This document shows positions 1 through 7,613 of a DNA stretch of 15,008 bases, in pieces. The stretch spans positions 1 to 15,008 of the forward strand of contig SLLF01000107.1 in the NCBI GenBank assembly GCA_007134175.1, written 5' to 3'. Position 1 is the first letter of the stretch; every line of letters begins with the position of its first letter. This stretch comes from Kiritimatiellia bacterium. GTDB taxonomy: Bacteria > Verrucomicrobiota > Kiritimatiellia > SLAD01. Below the pieces are notes generated by a model. The model ran no database searches. It was not told the origin of the DNA and saw nothing but the letters and a program-made list of their open reading frames with translations. The position numbers were made by a program, and so were the translations under genes.

Positions 1-1087
1 AGAAAGGATTCTCGCAAGGGTGTGCTGGGCCATAAAGCGATTCGTAGTAGGAGCGATGCAATGCGTAGGCGCTGTGCATCAAGGTGCGGTTCATTTTTTC
101 GCGGTTCAAAAGATGCGCCAAGGCATGCCGTACCCGCTGGTCATGGAACGGTGCGCGCCGCATATTCATGGCCCACCCTTGGAAACCGCGGGGCACACGG
201 TTATGTACTTCCTGGCGCACGATCCAGTTGCGGTCAAAGCGTTCGCCGGACGTGCGGGTCGCCCAGATGTGAGCGGTGTAGACCGCAAACAGATCGAACT
301 CGCCGCGCCGGAACACGTCAAACGCGAGATCGCGGTCAGGATAAAAGCGCATTTCAATCACGTCGAAGTTGAGCAGGCCCGCGTGACGCTGTTGGTTACG
401 TGCCCACCAATCTTCCCGTCGGCGCAGTTGCACCCGCGACCCTTCATCAATCCGGCCCAGTTCGTAGGGACCGGACACCACCGGAAATTCGAAGTTCAGC
501 CGGTTGAAATTCTTCTCCTGCAGGGCGTGGCGGGGCAGGATGACAAAGCCGCCGGCGTAGAGCAAATTGCCCCAGTGCGCCTCGCGCGCGGTGAAGCGGA
601 TGGTGTGATCGTCAATGACTTCCGGCGGGTGCAACCGTTCCAGTGCCACCTTGTGCGGCCCGGTGAGATGAGCCGGATCCATGATCACGTCATAGGTCCA
701 GGCGACATCCTGCGCCGTCACCGGCTGGCCATCACTCCAGCGGGCGTCCGGATCCAGCTCGAAGGTAAAGGTCTTCTTGTCCGGTGCCACCGTCCAGGCC
801 CGCGCCAGGCCGGGCGCGGACTCGACCGACAACGGTTCCCGCCCCAGCAGGGATTCGTACAAAAGGCCGAAGATCCCAGCGGCAGTCGTGCTGTTTTCTA
901 GATAATGATTGAAGCTCTTCGGGTACTGTCCGGCGTAGACCCTGATGGTGCCGCCCGGTTCTGCCATGTCGTCCGTCAGCGGATTCAACGGGTCTTCGCG
1001 ACCCGGCTCAGGGAAGCGTTGCCCCGCGTGGGCCGCCAGAGCCAGTCCAATCATCAATAAGCCTGCTATTCGTTTGCATGCAATCAT
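1..1087 (-). CDS. ABC transporter extracellular solute-binding protein, family 5 (YejA-like), N-terminal part
   Basis: This gene reads leftward and leaves the window, so only about 362 N-terminal residues are present (the family is usually 550-650). The ATG at 1087 has AAGGAG four bases upstream. Residues 1-21 form a signal peptide (a basic start, a hydrophobic LLMIGLALAA core, then AHA), so the protein should be exported to the periplasm. The family 5 signature WSDGQPVTAQDV lies near residues 117-128. Later stretches resemble YejA-type peptide-binding proteins: PVVSGPYELG, FDVFRRGEFDLF and GWAMNMRRAPFHDQRVRHAL. By family knowledge it captures oligopeptides and delivers them to an ABC permease; the permease and ATPase genes would be expected downstream, beyond the left edge. 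Family assignment is firm, but the substrate is not determined. Confidence 0.9.
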   Translation of the reverse strand, partial: MIACKRIAGLLMIGLALAAHAGQRFPEPGREDPLNPLTDDMAEPGGTIRVYAGQYPKSFNHYLENSTTAAGIFGLLYESLLGREPLSVESAPGLARAWTVAPDKKTFTFELDPDARWSDGQPVTAQDVAWTYDVIMDPAHLTGPHKVALERLHPPEVIDDHTIRFTAREAHWGNLLYAGGFVILPRHALQEKNFNRLNFEFPVVSGPYELGRIDEGSRVQLRRREDWWARNQQRHAGLLNFDVIEMRFYPDRDLAFDVFRRGEFDLFAVYTAHIWATRTSGERFDRNWIVRQEVHNRVPRGFQGWAMNMRRAPFHDQRVRHALAHLLNREKMNRTLMHSAYALHRSYYESLYGPAHPCENPF

Positions 1088-1164
1088 CTTACTCCTTACC
1101 GCTACGGCGGGGGCGCCTCTGCGACACTGTATTTATTGTCAATGCCGCACGTTGACAACAATGT

Positions 1165-1221
1165 GCCGAGCTGGGGCTCGGCGTTCCCGGGTTCGCCAAG
1201 TCCCTGCTCGGAACGTGTTCC
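1165..1221. repeat. Palindromic intergenic repeat between two leftward genes
   Basis: The 223-bp gap between the reductase stop and the binding-protein start holds no convincing gene. It contains a perfect hairpin, GCCGAGC (1165-1171), loop TGGG, GCTCGGC (1176-1182), followed by GTTCCCGGGTTC and then GGAAC-GT-GTTCC (1210-1221). On the minus strand the order is GGAACACGTTCC, a spacer, then CGCCGAGC-CCCA-GCTCGGC. There is no T-run after the hairpin on either strand, so an intrinsic terminator is not supported. Clustered GTTCC/GGAAC palindromes suggest a copy of a dispersed extragenic repeat, but only one copy is visible here. Confidence 0.45.
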
Positions 1222-1310
1222 AACGGTCTGGACACAGGGCATGCCTATCTAGTTGGTCAATAAATTGCAGCTGCGCATCGCGGCGACTGAAATAGCTCAT
1301 AGAAGACACT

Positions 1311-1886
1311 CTACAGCTTCTGCGCCCATTTCGCCAGTTGTGCCCACACGTTGTCAACCGCATCACGGGCGGTGGCGTCCTTCAGGTGACCCTGATCATC
1401 AAACGCGGTATGCGCTTGCCCGAGCGCAAACTGAGCCGGTAAGACTAGGGCCGAGACATTTAGCAGGACCGCCCGCAAATGATTCAGCGCCCGGATGCCG
1501 CCTAGCCCGCCCGGCGACGCGCTAAACAATACTACCGGTTGTTCCTGCCAAACGGCACCCGGATCATCCTCGCCACCGGGACGGGACGTCCAGTCGATCG
1601 TGTTCTTCAATACACCCGTCAGCGACGCGTTATACTCCGGAGAGGCAATGCACACCGCATCGTGTTTCGCAATTAACTGCTTAATTTTCAGCGCGTTGGC
1701 CGGCATGCCCCCGCTTTCCTCCTCGTCGCCGTCATACAGCGGTAACGGGTATTCTTTCAAGTCAATGATCGTCACGTCTATCCCGTGTGTGCCTGCTTGA
1801 TGGGCGGCCGCCTTCAGTAGCTGCTTGTTAACCGAAGCGCTGCGCGTGCTGCCCGCGAAGCCTAATATCTTTAATTGACTACTCAT
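1311..1886 (-). CDS. NADPH-dependent FMN reductase (flavodoxin-fold oxidoreductase)
   Basis: A 191-residue protein of the NADPH-dependent FMN reductase family (ChrR/YieF/azoreductase-like), a normal full length. The start is set at the ATG at 1886, with AAGGA eight bases upstream; an in-frame ATG further upstream would add residues that do not fit the family. The flavodoxin-like fold opens with KILGFAGSTRSASVN, whose GSTRSASVN segment (residues 12-20) is the FMN phosphate loop. The family signature SPEYNASLTGVLKNTIDW lies at 82-99, and SASPGGLGGIR at 122-132 lines the flavin. Members are cytosolic enzymes that reduce quinones, chromate or azo compounds with NAD(P)H. It is transcribed divergently from the alpha/beta hydrolase. 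The physiological substrate cannot be told from sequence. Confidence 0.93.
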   Translation of the reverse strand: MSSQLKILGFAGSTRSASVNKQLLKAAAHQAGTHGIDVTIIDLKEYPLPLYDGDEEESGGMPANALKIKQLIAKHDAVCIASPEYNASLTGVLKNTIDWTSRPGGEDDPGAVWQEQPVVLFSASPGGLGGIRALNHLRAVLLNVSALVLPAQFALGQAHTAFDDQGHLKDATARDAVDNVWAQLAKWAQKL

Positions 1887-1912
1887 GTGGATATTCCTTT
1901 CGTTTAAGTCCA

Positions 1913-1960
1913 TTGCATTCAAGTATCGAGCTCTTATAGTGGTCGAATCATGGTGAACAA
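1913..1960. promoter_or_regulatory. Overlapping divergent sigma70-like promoters
   Basis: On the plus strand TTGCAT (1913-1918), a 16-bp spacer and TATAGT (1935-1940) precede the hydrolase start by about 45 bp. On the minus strand TTGTTC (1955-1960), a 16-bp spacer and TATAAG (1938-1933) face the reductase gene. The two -10 boxes overlap in CTTATAGT, so the promoters should compete. Assignment is by consensus match only. Confidence 0.45.
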
Positions 1961-1984
1961 CCCTAACAGGAAAGCAGGCATGGC

Positions 1985-2908
1985 GTGAAGCTATTCCTGT
2001 GGTGCCGGACGACGCTGATGGTTGTGGCGGGGACGGTCGTCTGCGTCATGGCGCTGGACTGGGGCCATGCGTGGTGGGTGGAGCGGCGATACGCCGCTTG
2101 GGAGTCAGGCATTGAGCGCGACGATGACGGGGTGCGGGCGAATTTCGCGCCTTGGACGCTTGGTAGTGGCGACCGCGCCTTGCTTTTTATACACGGCTTC
2201 GCCGGTTCGCCCGACCTCTTCAAGGCGTGGGGCACCTATTTTGCCGATCGCAACTACACGTGCCATGCAATCCGCCTGCCGGGTTTCGGCGTGCCGGTAG
2301 CGGCGGCGGCCAATGTGACCGCTGAAGAGTGGCGAGCCACCATTCATGAAGCGGTCCAGCAGTTGCGGTCGTCACACGATGAAGTCTGGATTGTCGCCCA
2401 CTCGTTGGGCGCGACCTTGGCGCTGCAGGTGGCGGTGGCCGAGCCGGGTCTGGTTGACGGCCTGTGCTTGATGGCCCCGCTGCTGGAAATAAGCGCCCAG
2501 CGTAGCCCGCTGCTAGCACCCGGCACCTGGTTCAAACTTGGTCGGCGCATCATGCGCCGGACAACATTCGTGGAATCCATGCTGCCGGTCGACGCCCACG
2601 ACCCGCAGTTGGCCAGCGTCGTAGTACGAGACCGCTTTATCCCTTGGGCCATCTACGATAGCCTCTTTGAGGTGCTGGCGGACTTGCCGCCAGCGGCTGA
2701 CCTGGCCCATCTGCCGATTTGGGTGGCGTTGGCGGATAGCGATGAGATCATAGACAACGCCGCGGCCCAAGCATGGTTTACCGAACTGCCGCAAGTCAAT
2801 AAGGTGCTGATCACCACCGACACCGCCGGCCATGTGCTGCCACAGGATACCGGTTGGGAAGAGTTGCGCGAAGCCATGAAGCAATTTATGGCTATGATTG
2901 ATCCATGA
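1985..2908 (+). CDS. Alpha/beta hydrolase, probable membrane-anchored esterase/lipase
   Basis: A 307-residue alpha/beta-hydrolase-fold protein. The start is a GTG at 1985 (an ATG six bases earlier meets TGA after two codons), with a GCAGG site upstream. Residues 3-24 are hydrophobic (FLWC, then TTLMVVAGTVVCVMAL), giving a signal anchor or uncleaved signal. The oxyanion region is LLFIHGFAGSP (66-76). The nucleophile elbow is VAHSLGAT with Ser140; the first elbow position is Ala rather than Gly. Asp253 in ADSDEIID and His283 in TAGHVLPQD complete a plausible triad. The layout resembles Est30-type carboxylesterases and monoacylglycerol lipases, which cleave esters of short or medium acyl chains. 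It is divergent from the FMN reductase gene. The fold is certain; the substrate is unknown. Confidence 0.88.
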   Translation: MKLFLWCRTTLMVVAGTVVCVMALDWGHAWWVERRYAAWESGIERDDDGVRANFAPWTLGSGDRALLFIHGFAGSPDLFKAWGTYFADRNYTCHAIRLPGFGVPVAAAANVTAEEWRATIHEAVQQLRSSHDEVWIVAHSLGATLALQVAVAEPGLVDGLCLMAPLLEISAQRSPLLAPGTWFKLGRRIMRRTTFVESMLPVDAHDPQLASVVVRDRFIPWAIYDSLFEVLADLPPAADLAHLPIWVALADSDEIIDNAAAQAWFTELPQVNKVLITTDTAGHVLPQDTGWEELREAMKQFMAMIDP

Positions 2909-3044
2909 CCCGGTCTGAGCCCTTGCGGGGGGCGAGCGTGCGTGGAAGCTGTTGTAGAATAAGAAAGGACTTGGTCGTGTCGAGTGATCCTATCGTGAGC
3001 GGAGCTCAAGATGCGCGGGACAGGTCCGACAAGGAAACGATTGA

Positions 3045-3092
3045 TTTCCAACGATTGGAAAACAACCTCTCTTCGTCTTCCAAGGTCTGGAA
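3045..3092. repeat. Paired palindromes TTCCA-N5-TGGAA, 32 bp apart
   Basis: The first palindrome is TTTCCAA-CGA-TTGGAAA (3045-3061, perfect 7+3+7). The second is TTCCA-AGGTC-TGGAA (3078-3092, 5+5+5). Their centres are 32 bp apart, about three helical turns. They could be a pair of operator half-sites read on one DNA face, or one unit of a dispersed extragenic repeat. No partner copy is present elsewhere in the window. Confidence 0.5.
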
Positions 3093-3363
3093 CGCGAAAC
3101 GCACCTCTTCAGCCCTTGCGCCACGTACTCAAGTACGCATGATGCATTCCCGAAGTACAGGTTATGCTTTGGCACAGATCAGCCTGATAGAATCCGGTCG
3201 CATAACCCTTACTTCATCACATCCGATCTTGCGTTCACACAGCGCTAATACATTCAAAATCAAGCAGTATTTAACTTGCGACAACCCTCGCCATATGCCT
3301 GCCTGCTCGGTGAGGAGTGATTTGAAGTACGCTCAAAAAAGAACGTTCTGCCCCGAAATGAGA

Positions 3364-3392
3364 TTGAGTCGGGACGTGACCCGTGGTACATT
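3364..3392 (+). promoter_or_regulatory. Candidate hicBA promoter
   Basis: TTGAGT (3364-3369) and TACATT (3387-3392) are separated by 17 bp and lie just upstream of the hicB start. Each box matches four of six consensus bases. A transcript would begin near 3399, leaving a leader of about 17 nt that contains the ribosome-binding site GAGGTGAG (3405-3412). Confidence 0.4.
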
Positions 3393-3415
3393 GCTTTCAG
3401 AAGCGAGGTGAGAAT

Positions 3416-3631
3416 ATGCACAACGAATTCACGGCTGTCGTGGAGCAGGACGGAAAGTGGTTTGTAGCTTACTGCCCGGAGATTCCCGGTGCGAACGGGC
3501 AAGGCAAGACCAAGGCGGAATGCCTCAAGAGCCTGGCGGAAGCCATTGACATGATTCTGGAAGACCGCCGGGATGACGCCCTGCGCGGTCTGCCGCCCAA
3601 TGCCATGCGGGAACTGGTGGCCGTGGGATGA
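3416..3631 (+). CDS. hicB: HicB-family antitoxin (short form)
   Basis: A 71-residue HicB-type antitoxin. The start is the ATG at 3416 behind GAGGTGAG (3405-3412); an upstream GTG at 3383 is in frame but poorly placed. The partially degraded RNase H-like fold is recognisable in FTAVVEQDGKWFVAYCPEIPG (residues 5-25, key residues W15, Y19, C20, P21, E22, P24, G25) and the following GQGKTKAECLKSLAEAIDMIL helix. The C-terminal RHH or HTH DNA-binding domain of longer HicB proteins is absent, so autoregulation, if any, must use another mechanism. The role, from family knowledge, is to bind and block the HicA mRNase. Its stop overlaps the hicA start by four bases (ATGA), so the two genes are translationally coupled, with the antitoxin first. 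Confidence 0.9.
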   Translation: MHNEFTAVVEQDGKWFVAYCPEIPGANGQGKTKAECLKSLAEAIDMILEDRRDDALRGLPPNAMRELVAVG

Positions 3632-3816
3632 AACGGAACGAACTCCTGCGGCACCTCCGCCGACATGGGTGCTACCTCAAGCGGGAGGGTGGTTCGCACT
3701 CGCTGTGGGCAAGCCCCAACACAGGCCGGATTGAGGCCGTGCCTCGTCACACCGAAATACCCGACCGCTTGGCCGCCAAGATCTGCCAATGCCTGGCCGT
3801 CCCGGAACCCAAATGA
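3628..3816 (+). CDS. hicA: HicA-family mRNA interferase toxin
   Basis: A 62-residue protein with the compact dsRBD-like HicA fold. The N-terminal helix MKRNELLRHLRRHGCYLKR is followed by the signature GGSHSLWASP (residues 21-30), in which His24 is the predicted catalytic residue. The C-terminal part, VPRHTEIPDRLAAKICQCL, matches the family's end (usually VP.H...I...L...I). By family knowledge HicA cleaves mRNA and tmRNA independently of translation and is neutralised by HicB. The ATG overlaps the hicB stop codon. The length is normal and the key residues are intact, so the toxin is probably functional. A decayed transposase follows about 90 bp downstream on the other strand. Confidence 0.92.
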   Translation: MKRNELLRHLRRHGCYLKREGGSHSLWASPNTGRIEAVPRHTEIPDRLAAKICQCLAVPEPK

Positions 3817-3906
3817 TCAGGCAGGCGGCGCTGGACCGTCAACGTGCCGGCACCTGAAGTTTGGCACCCCCTCCCTTCGTAGCCCGCGCTAAATCTTCGG
3901 TTAGGC

Positions 3907-4370
3907 TCATGCCACAAGGTGCGCAGGGGATTGTTCGGGGGTCATGCCGGGTAGGCGTCCAAAGACGAGCGACGAGAAATTGCCGGCGGCCGAGAGCATC
4001 ATCTCCTGGTGCATTTGTTTGATAAGGTCCGAGGCGGTGACGCGAACGGTGTGCTTGTGTGCATACCACTTTGGCGGCTCAACCGATGGTGGTCGTGAAG
4101 GGAAGCCGTAGGCGCGTATGCCGGCCAGGAGCAAAGCGGCATAGGTTGCAATACATACTGCCGGGGCTGATGATACGCTCTGACGCATTACAGAGCTGGG
4201 CCTGTCCGGCACCACAGAGCTGTGTCTCTTCCTTGAAGTTGACCTCGATGCCCCAGCGCCAGAAATCGCGAATCGGATCGAGCTATATAAAGTGCGGGGA
4301 CGTCCCGGCCAGTCAAGACCGTCGGGCTGCGGAGTTGCTCCCAGTTGGGCTCTGCGGCCTGTGGTGTCAC
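3907..4370 (-). pseudogene. Remnant of a DDE transposase (IS4-like), C-terminal part, frameshifted
   Basis: On the minus strand, reading leftward from about 4290, one frame encodes LDPIRDFWRWGIEVNF, then KEETQLCGAGQAQ. This is the region around the conserved Glu of IS4-type DDE transposases (usually yrWdIEvnfre.k..lGvgqaq). The homology then moves to a different frame (ending at a TGA at 3907), which gives VCIATYAALLLAGIRAYG, PPKWY and TASDLIKQMHQEM before the C-terminus. A further shift or stop (TAG just before LDPI) separates an upstream fragment containing RDVPALYIA. With at least two disruptions and no N-terminal catalytic Asp motifs, this is a dead remnant. The exact IS family and element ends cannot be fixed by eye. 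Confidence 0.65.
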
Positions 4371-4448
4371 CGTACAGCGATATCTTTTCAGCCTCTATTC
4401 ACGCACCTTTCCAGCAGTGAGATTGGCTTGACCCCGCCTAACCCGTCC

Positions 4449-4476
4449 TTGCAGCACCGGCGCGTTAGTCTATACT
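4449..4476 (+). promoter_or_regulatory. Candidate promoter for the GNAT-nitrilase gene
   Basis: TTGCAG (4449-4454), a 16-bp spacer and TATACT (4471-4476) lie 47 bp upstream of the ATG at 4524. Transcription would start near 4483, leaving a leader of about 40 nt with AAGG (4513-4516) as the ribosome-binding site. Confidence 0.45.
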
Positions 4477-4523
4477 GGCAAGGTGTGCGCGAAGGAAGCG
4501 CTCAATAGATTAAAGGCGGTCCG

Positions 4524-6086
4524 ATGAAGGATAAACGTATTGATTTGGCAGCATTTGAAAGCGAAATTGTCCTGCGCAATCTCCGACTGGAGGACTATGA
4601 TCGCCTGGTGGAAATCGGTCGGCGCTGTTTCCCCGGCATGGAGCCGTGGACCAAGAAGCAATTGGCCAGTCAGCTCAAGCACTTTCCTGAAGGTCAGTTT
4701 GGCATAGAAATCGACGGCACGCTGGTGGCCTCGGCTACGAGCTTGATCGTTGATTTCGATCTCTATTCCGACTGGCACAACTGGAAAGAGATTTCCGATA
4801 ATGGTTTCATCCGCAATCATGACCCGCGCGGCGACACGCTTTACGGCATCGAAATCATGGTCGACCCAGATTGTCGCGGCATGAAGCTGGCCCGGCGACT
4901 GTATGAGGCGCGTAAGCAGCTCGTGCGCGATCTCAACCTCAAAAGCATCGTGATCGGCGGTCGCATTCCCGGCTACCACAACCATCAGGACCAGATGACC
5001 GCTCACGAGTATGCGGAAAACGTCGAGGACAAAACCCTCTATGATCCGGTCTTGACCACGCAGTTGTCCAACGGTTTTGAGCTAAAGCAGTTGATCCCCG
5101 ATTACCTGCCCAGCGACGAGGACAGCGTGGGTTGGGCCACGTATCTGGAGTGGACCAACGTAGATTACCGTCCCCACAAGAAGCGCGCGATCCGGCCCGT
5201 TCAATCGGTGCGCTTAGCGGCGGTGCAATACCAGATGCGAACGGTGAAGGATTTTGATGAGTTCGCCCAACAGTGCCTCTTCTTTGTCGATTCAGCCTCG
5301 GACTATAAATGCGATTTTGTGCTGTTCCCGGAACTAATCACCACGCAACTCTTATCGTTCTGCGATACCGACCGGCCCGGCGACGCGGCCCGTAAACTGG
5401 CCGAGTTCACCCCGCAATACCTGGAAATGTTCAGTGAACTGGCGATCCGCTACAATATCAACATCATCGGCGGCTCGCAGTTCGAAGTGGTCGACAACAC
5501 GCTCTACAATGTCGGCTATCTTTTCGGCCGTGACGGGGCTATTGGGCGTCAGCGCAAGATCCATGTCACACCGGCGGAGTGGAAGTGGTGGGGCGTGGCC
5601 GGCGGCGACAAGGTGGAGGTGTTCGACACCGATTGCGGGCGGGTGGCGGTATTGATCTGCTACGACATCGAGTTTCCCGAGCTGGCGCGCATCGCCGCCG
5701 CTAAAGGTGCCCGGCTCATCTTCGTTCCGTTCAACACCGACGAGCGACACGGGTACTTGCGCATTCGGCACTGTGCACTGGCTCGCTGCGTGGAAAACCA
5801 TTGCTACGTGGCGGTGGCCGGGTGCGTCGGTAACTTGCCGCTGGTCAACAACGCGGACATCCACTACGCGCAGTCGGGGGTATTCACCCCGGCCGACTTC
5901 CCGTTCAGTCGTGACGCGGTCGCGGCCGAATGCAATCCCAATATCGAAACGTTTGTTATTCAGGATGTAGACATCGAGCTATTGCGGCGGCACCGTTACC
6001 GGGGCACTACCCAGAACTGGAACGACCGGCGCCGTGATTTGTATGAAATACGCTATATCGAGGACGGCAAATCGCGGTCGGTTTGA
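4524..6086 (+). CDS. Bifunctional GNAT N-acetyltransferase / carbon-nitrogen hydrolase (YhcX-like)
   Basis: A 520-residue two-domain protein. Residues about 15-205 form a GNAT acetyltransferase: [21 protein letters not shown] opens the fold, and [24 protein letters not shown] (108-131) is the acetyl-CoA-binding beta4-alpha3 region. The usual R-x-x-G-x-G loop is modified to RGMKLA. Residues about 228-510 are a nitrilase-superfamily amidase: LAAVQYQMR opens it, and the triad is Glu270 (LFPE), Lys345 (RKIHVTP) and Cys379 ([10 protein letters not shown]). The same fusion and length are known in YhcX of Bacillus subtilis. The nitrilase domain should hydrolyse a C-N amide bond and the GNAT domain should transfer an acyl group, but the substrates are unknown. 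It is a single gene with its own promoter, convergent with the GH4 gene. Confidence 0.93.
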   Translation: MKDKRIDLAAFESEIVLRNLRLEDYDRLVEIGRRCFPGMEPWTKKQLASQLKHFPEGQFGIEIDGTLVASATSLIVDFDLYSDWHNWKEISDNGFIRNHDPRGDTLYGIEIMVDPDCRGMKLARRLYEARKQLVRDLNLKSIVIGGRIPGYHNHQDQMTAHEYAENVEDKTLYDPVLTTQLSNGFELKQLIPDYLPSDEDSVGWATYLEWTNVDYRPHKKRAIRPVQSVRLAAVQYQMRTVKDFDEFAQQCLFFVDSASDYKCDFVLFPELITTQLLSFCDTDRPGDAARKLAEFTPQYLEMFSELAIRYNINIIGGSQFEVVDNTLYNVGYLFGRDGAIGRQRKIHVTPAEWKWWGVAGGDKVEVFDTDCGRVAVLICYDIEFPELARIAAAKGARLIFVPFNTDERHGYLRIRHCALARCVENHCYVAVAGCVGNLPLVNNADIHYAQSGVFTPADFPFSRDAVAAECNPNIETFVIQDVDIELLRRHRYRGTTQNWNDRRRDLYEIRYIEDGKSRSV

Positions 6087-6125
6087 CGTCCGCTGGCCAT
6101 ACGCCGGACTCTTGGCGTCCAACGC

Positions 6126-7577
6126 TTACCGGTATCCTTTGAGATAGCGCTTTTCGGCGGCGAACAACTCCAGCGCCATGGCCTTGATTTTGGCCGGCGG
6201 CAACACAGCGGAGGTCAGCGGGTCCAGCATGAGCGCATGAATGGCCGCTTCCTTGCTCTTCTCGATCGCCGCCGTGGCGGCTAGATCGAACATCCGCATG
6301 TTCGAGGCACAGCAACCGGCCATCTGCGCCGGTAACCGGCCGTACACCGTCGGTTGCAACCCGTTGCCGTTGACAGCAATAGCCACTTCCACGCACCCGT
6401 CGCTATCCAGGTTGCTGATCAACGGTCCCGCATCGCCGTGCCGGTTCATGACGTTGCCGTGGAAAATGAACGGCGTCCGTTTCTCTATCGCTTCAATGAT
6501 CCAGGAGGCGTACTCCCAGCTCCGGTTCCATTCAATCTCCTGCTCCCCCTGGAGCATTTGGTCGCGCTCGTGATCCCGGCTGGCCCGCCACGACGGCCAG
6601 TTTTTGCGGTAGTAGGCGCTACCGCCTTCGTAGCCGGCCCGCAGATACTGTTTGCGCACCTGCTTATGCACCCGGTAATAGGGCAGGTATTCGCTCAGGT
6701 GCCCTGACGACTCGGTGATGAACGCCCCGAAATGAAGCATCATATCCTTGCGCACCCGGTCGTGACCGATGTCTTCTTTCCAGGCGTTGGTCGATTCCTT
6801 TGGGTTGCCGTACAGTTCCGCTTGCGCCTGCTTCATCAGGCGCGGGTACAGATCACGACCACGATGCTGCAGCTTGGTGAACCAGGCCAAGTGGTTGATG
6901 CCGGCACACTCGAAATCCAGCTCTCGCGGTTCGATCCCTACCCGCCGGGCAAGCTGGGCGCTGGTCCCCTGCACCGAATGGCACAAGCCGACCACCCGCA
7001 TGGTGCTCGCGCGGCCGGCCGCCAGGCAGAGAATGTTCATCGGGTTGGTATAGTTCAAGACCAGCGCATCAGGACAGAGCGCTTCGGCATCCCGCAGGAT
7101 GTCCAACCAAACCGGAACCGTGCGCAGCGCCTTGAAAAGGCCGCCCGGGCCGATGGTGTCGCCGATGCACTGGTCCACGCCATACTTGAGCGGGATATCG
7201 TTATCGTGTCCCACACAGGCCAGTCCGCTGACCTCAATGCAGTTCACCAGATAGTCCGTGCCCGGCAACACTTCACGCCGGTCCGCCGACGCCACCACTG
7301 TCCAGCCGGTCTGTCCCAGTTTTTCCAGTTGGCGGGTCACAATGCCGTGCATCGCCCGCAACCGTTTGCGGTCGATATCAACCAAGGCAATGGTGCCGCG
7401 TTCCGCACCTCTGATGGAAAGGATGTCGTTGGTCAGGCGAGGCGTGAAATTGCTGCCGGCACCCAGAAAGGTCAGTTTGATGGGCCGTGCCAGCTTGCCG
7501 GGAAAACCCAGCGGATTGTCGGCGTCCTTGGTGTGGGCAGCATGTCCCTGCCCCGCGGTTTTTGGTTTGGCTGGCAT
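6126..7577 (-). CDS. Glycoside hydrolase family 4, probable alpha-galactosidase (MelA-like)
   Basis: A 483-residue GH4 enzyme, a cytosolic NAD+- and Mn2+-dependent glycosidase working by oxidation-elimination. The Rossmann start IKLTFLGAGSNFTPRL (33-48) holds the GAGS loop. The family motif LNYTNPMNI follows at 174-182. The GLCHSVQG motif (197-204, Cys199 and His200) and AGINHLAWF (225-233, His229) supply likely metal ligands. The CHSV form is typical of alpha-galactosidases such as MelA, whereas 6-phosphoglycosidases of this family have CN in place of CH. The ATG at 7577 has AGGAG eight bases upstream. About 30 hydrophilic residues precede the usual family start, an unusual extension. The gene lies 36 bp downstream of the metallo-hydrolase gene, so the two are probably one operon. 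Confidence 0.92.
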   Translation of the reverse strand: MPAKPKTAGQGHAAHTKDADNPLGFPGKLARPIKLTFLGAGSNFTPRLTNDILSIRGAERGTIALVDIDRKRLRAMHGIVTRQLEKLGQTGWTVVASADRREVLPGTDYLVNCIEVSGLACVGHDNDIPLKYGVDQCIGDTIGPGGLFKALRTVPVWLDILRDAEALCPDALVLNYTNPMNILCLAAGRASTMRVVGLCHSVQGTSAQLARRVGIEPRELDFECAGINHLAWFTKLQHRGRDLYPRLMKQAQAELYGNPKESTNAWKEDIGHDRVRKDMMLHFGAFITESSGHLSEYLPYYRVHKQVRKQYLRAGYEGGSAYYRKNWPSWRASRDHERDQMLQGEQEIEWNRSWEYASWIIEAIEKRTPFIFHGNVMNRHGDAGPLISNLDSDGCVEVAIAVNGNGLQPTVYGRLPAQMAGCCASNMRMFDLAATAAIEKSKEAAIHALMLDPLTSAVLPPAKIKAMALELFAAEKRYLKGYR

Positions 7578-7613
7578 ACCTCGTTCTCCTGATCGGGGTT
7601 GACGGTTGTGTGG

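Larger units (their letters stand above)
2909..3415. other. 507-bp gap without a recognised gene; repeat-rich, with a possible gene-start remnant
   Basis: No known protein family is visible here. One frame stays open from 2905 to 3411, but its translation is rich in Ser and Arg and shows no domain. A gene-like start occurs inside that frame: AAAGGA (2964-2969), then GTG at 2977 beginning VSSDPIVSGAQDARDRSDK. This could be the stub of a gene whose rest is lost or replaced by the repeat at 3045-3092. From about 3045 to 3400 the base composition is clearly more AT-rich than the neighbouring genes. A CGTACT-CA-AGTACG palindrome lies at 3124-3137. The right end carries the hicBA promoter. Confidence 0.5.

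Noticed and set aside
20..901. A long plus-strand open frame at the left end
   Set aside because: The minus strand encodes a continuous family 5 solute-binding protein with signal peptide and signature; the plus-strand frame has no domain and is its antisense shadow.
2905..3411. A 168-codon plus-strand frame after the alpha/beta hydrolase
   Set aside because: No domain, odd composition, and it includes the palindromic repeat and promoter region; at most the stub from 2977 may be a gene remnant.
6087..6125. Possible bidirectional terminator between the convergent GNAT-nitrilase and GH4 genes
   Set aside because: Only short competing stems (GTCCG/CGGAC and ACGCC/GGCGT) are possible, and no T-run follows either.
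6732..7592. A 286-codon plus-strand frame opposite the GH4 gene
   Set aside because: Its translation is low-complexity and unlike any family, whereas the minus strand carries all GH4 motifs.
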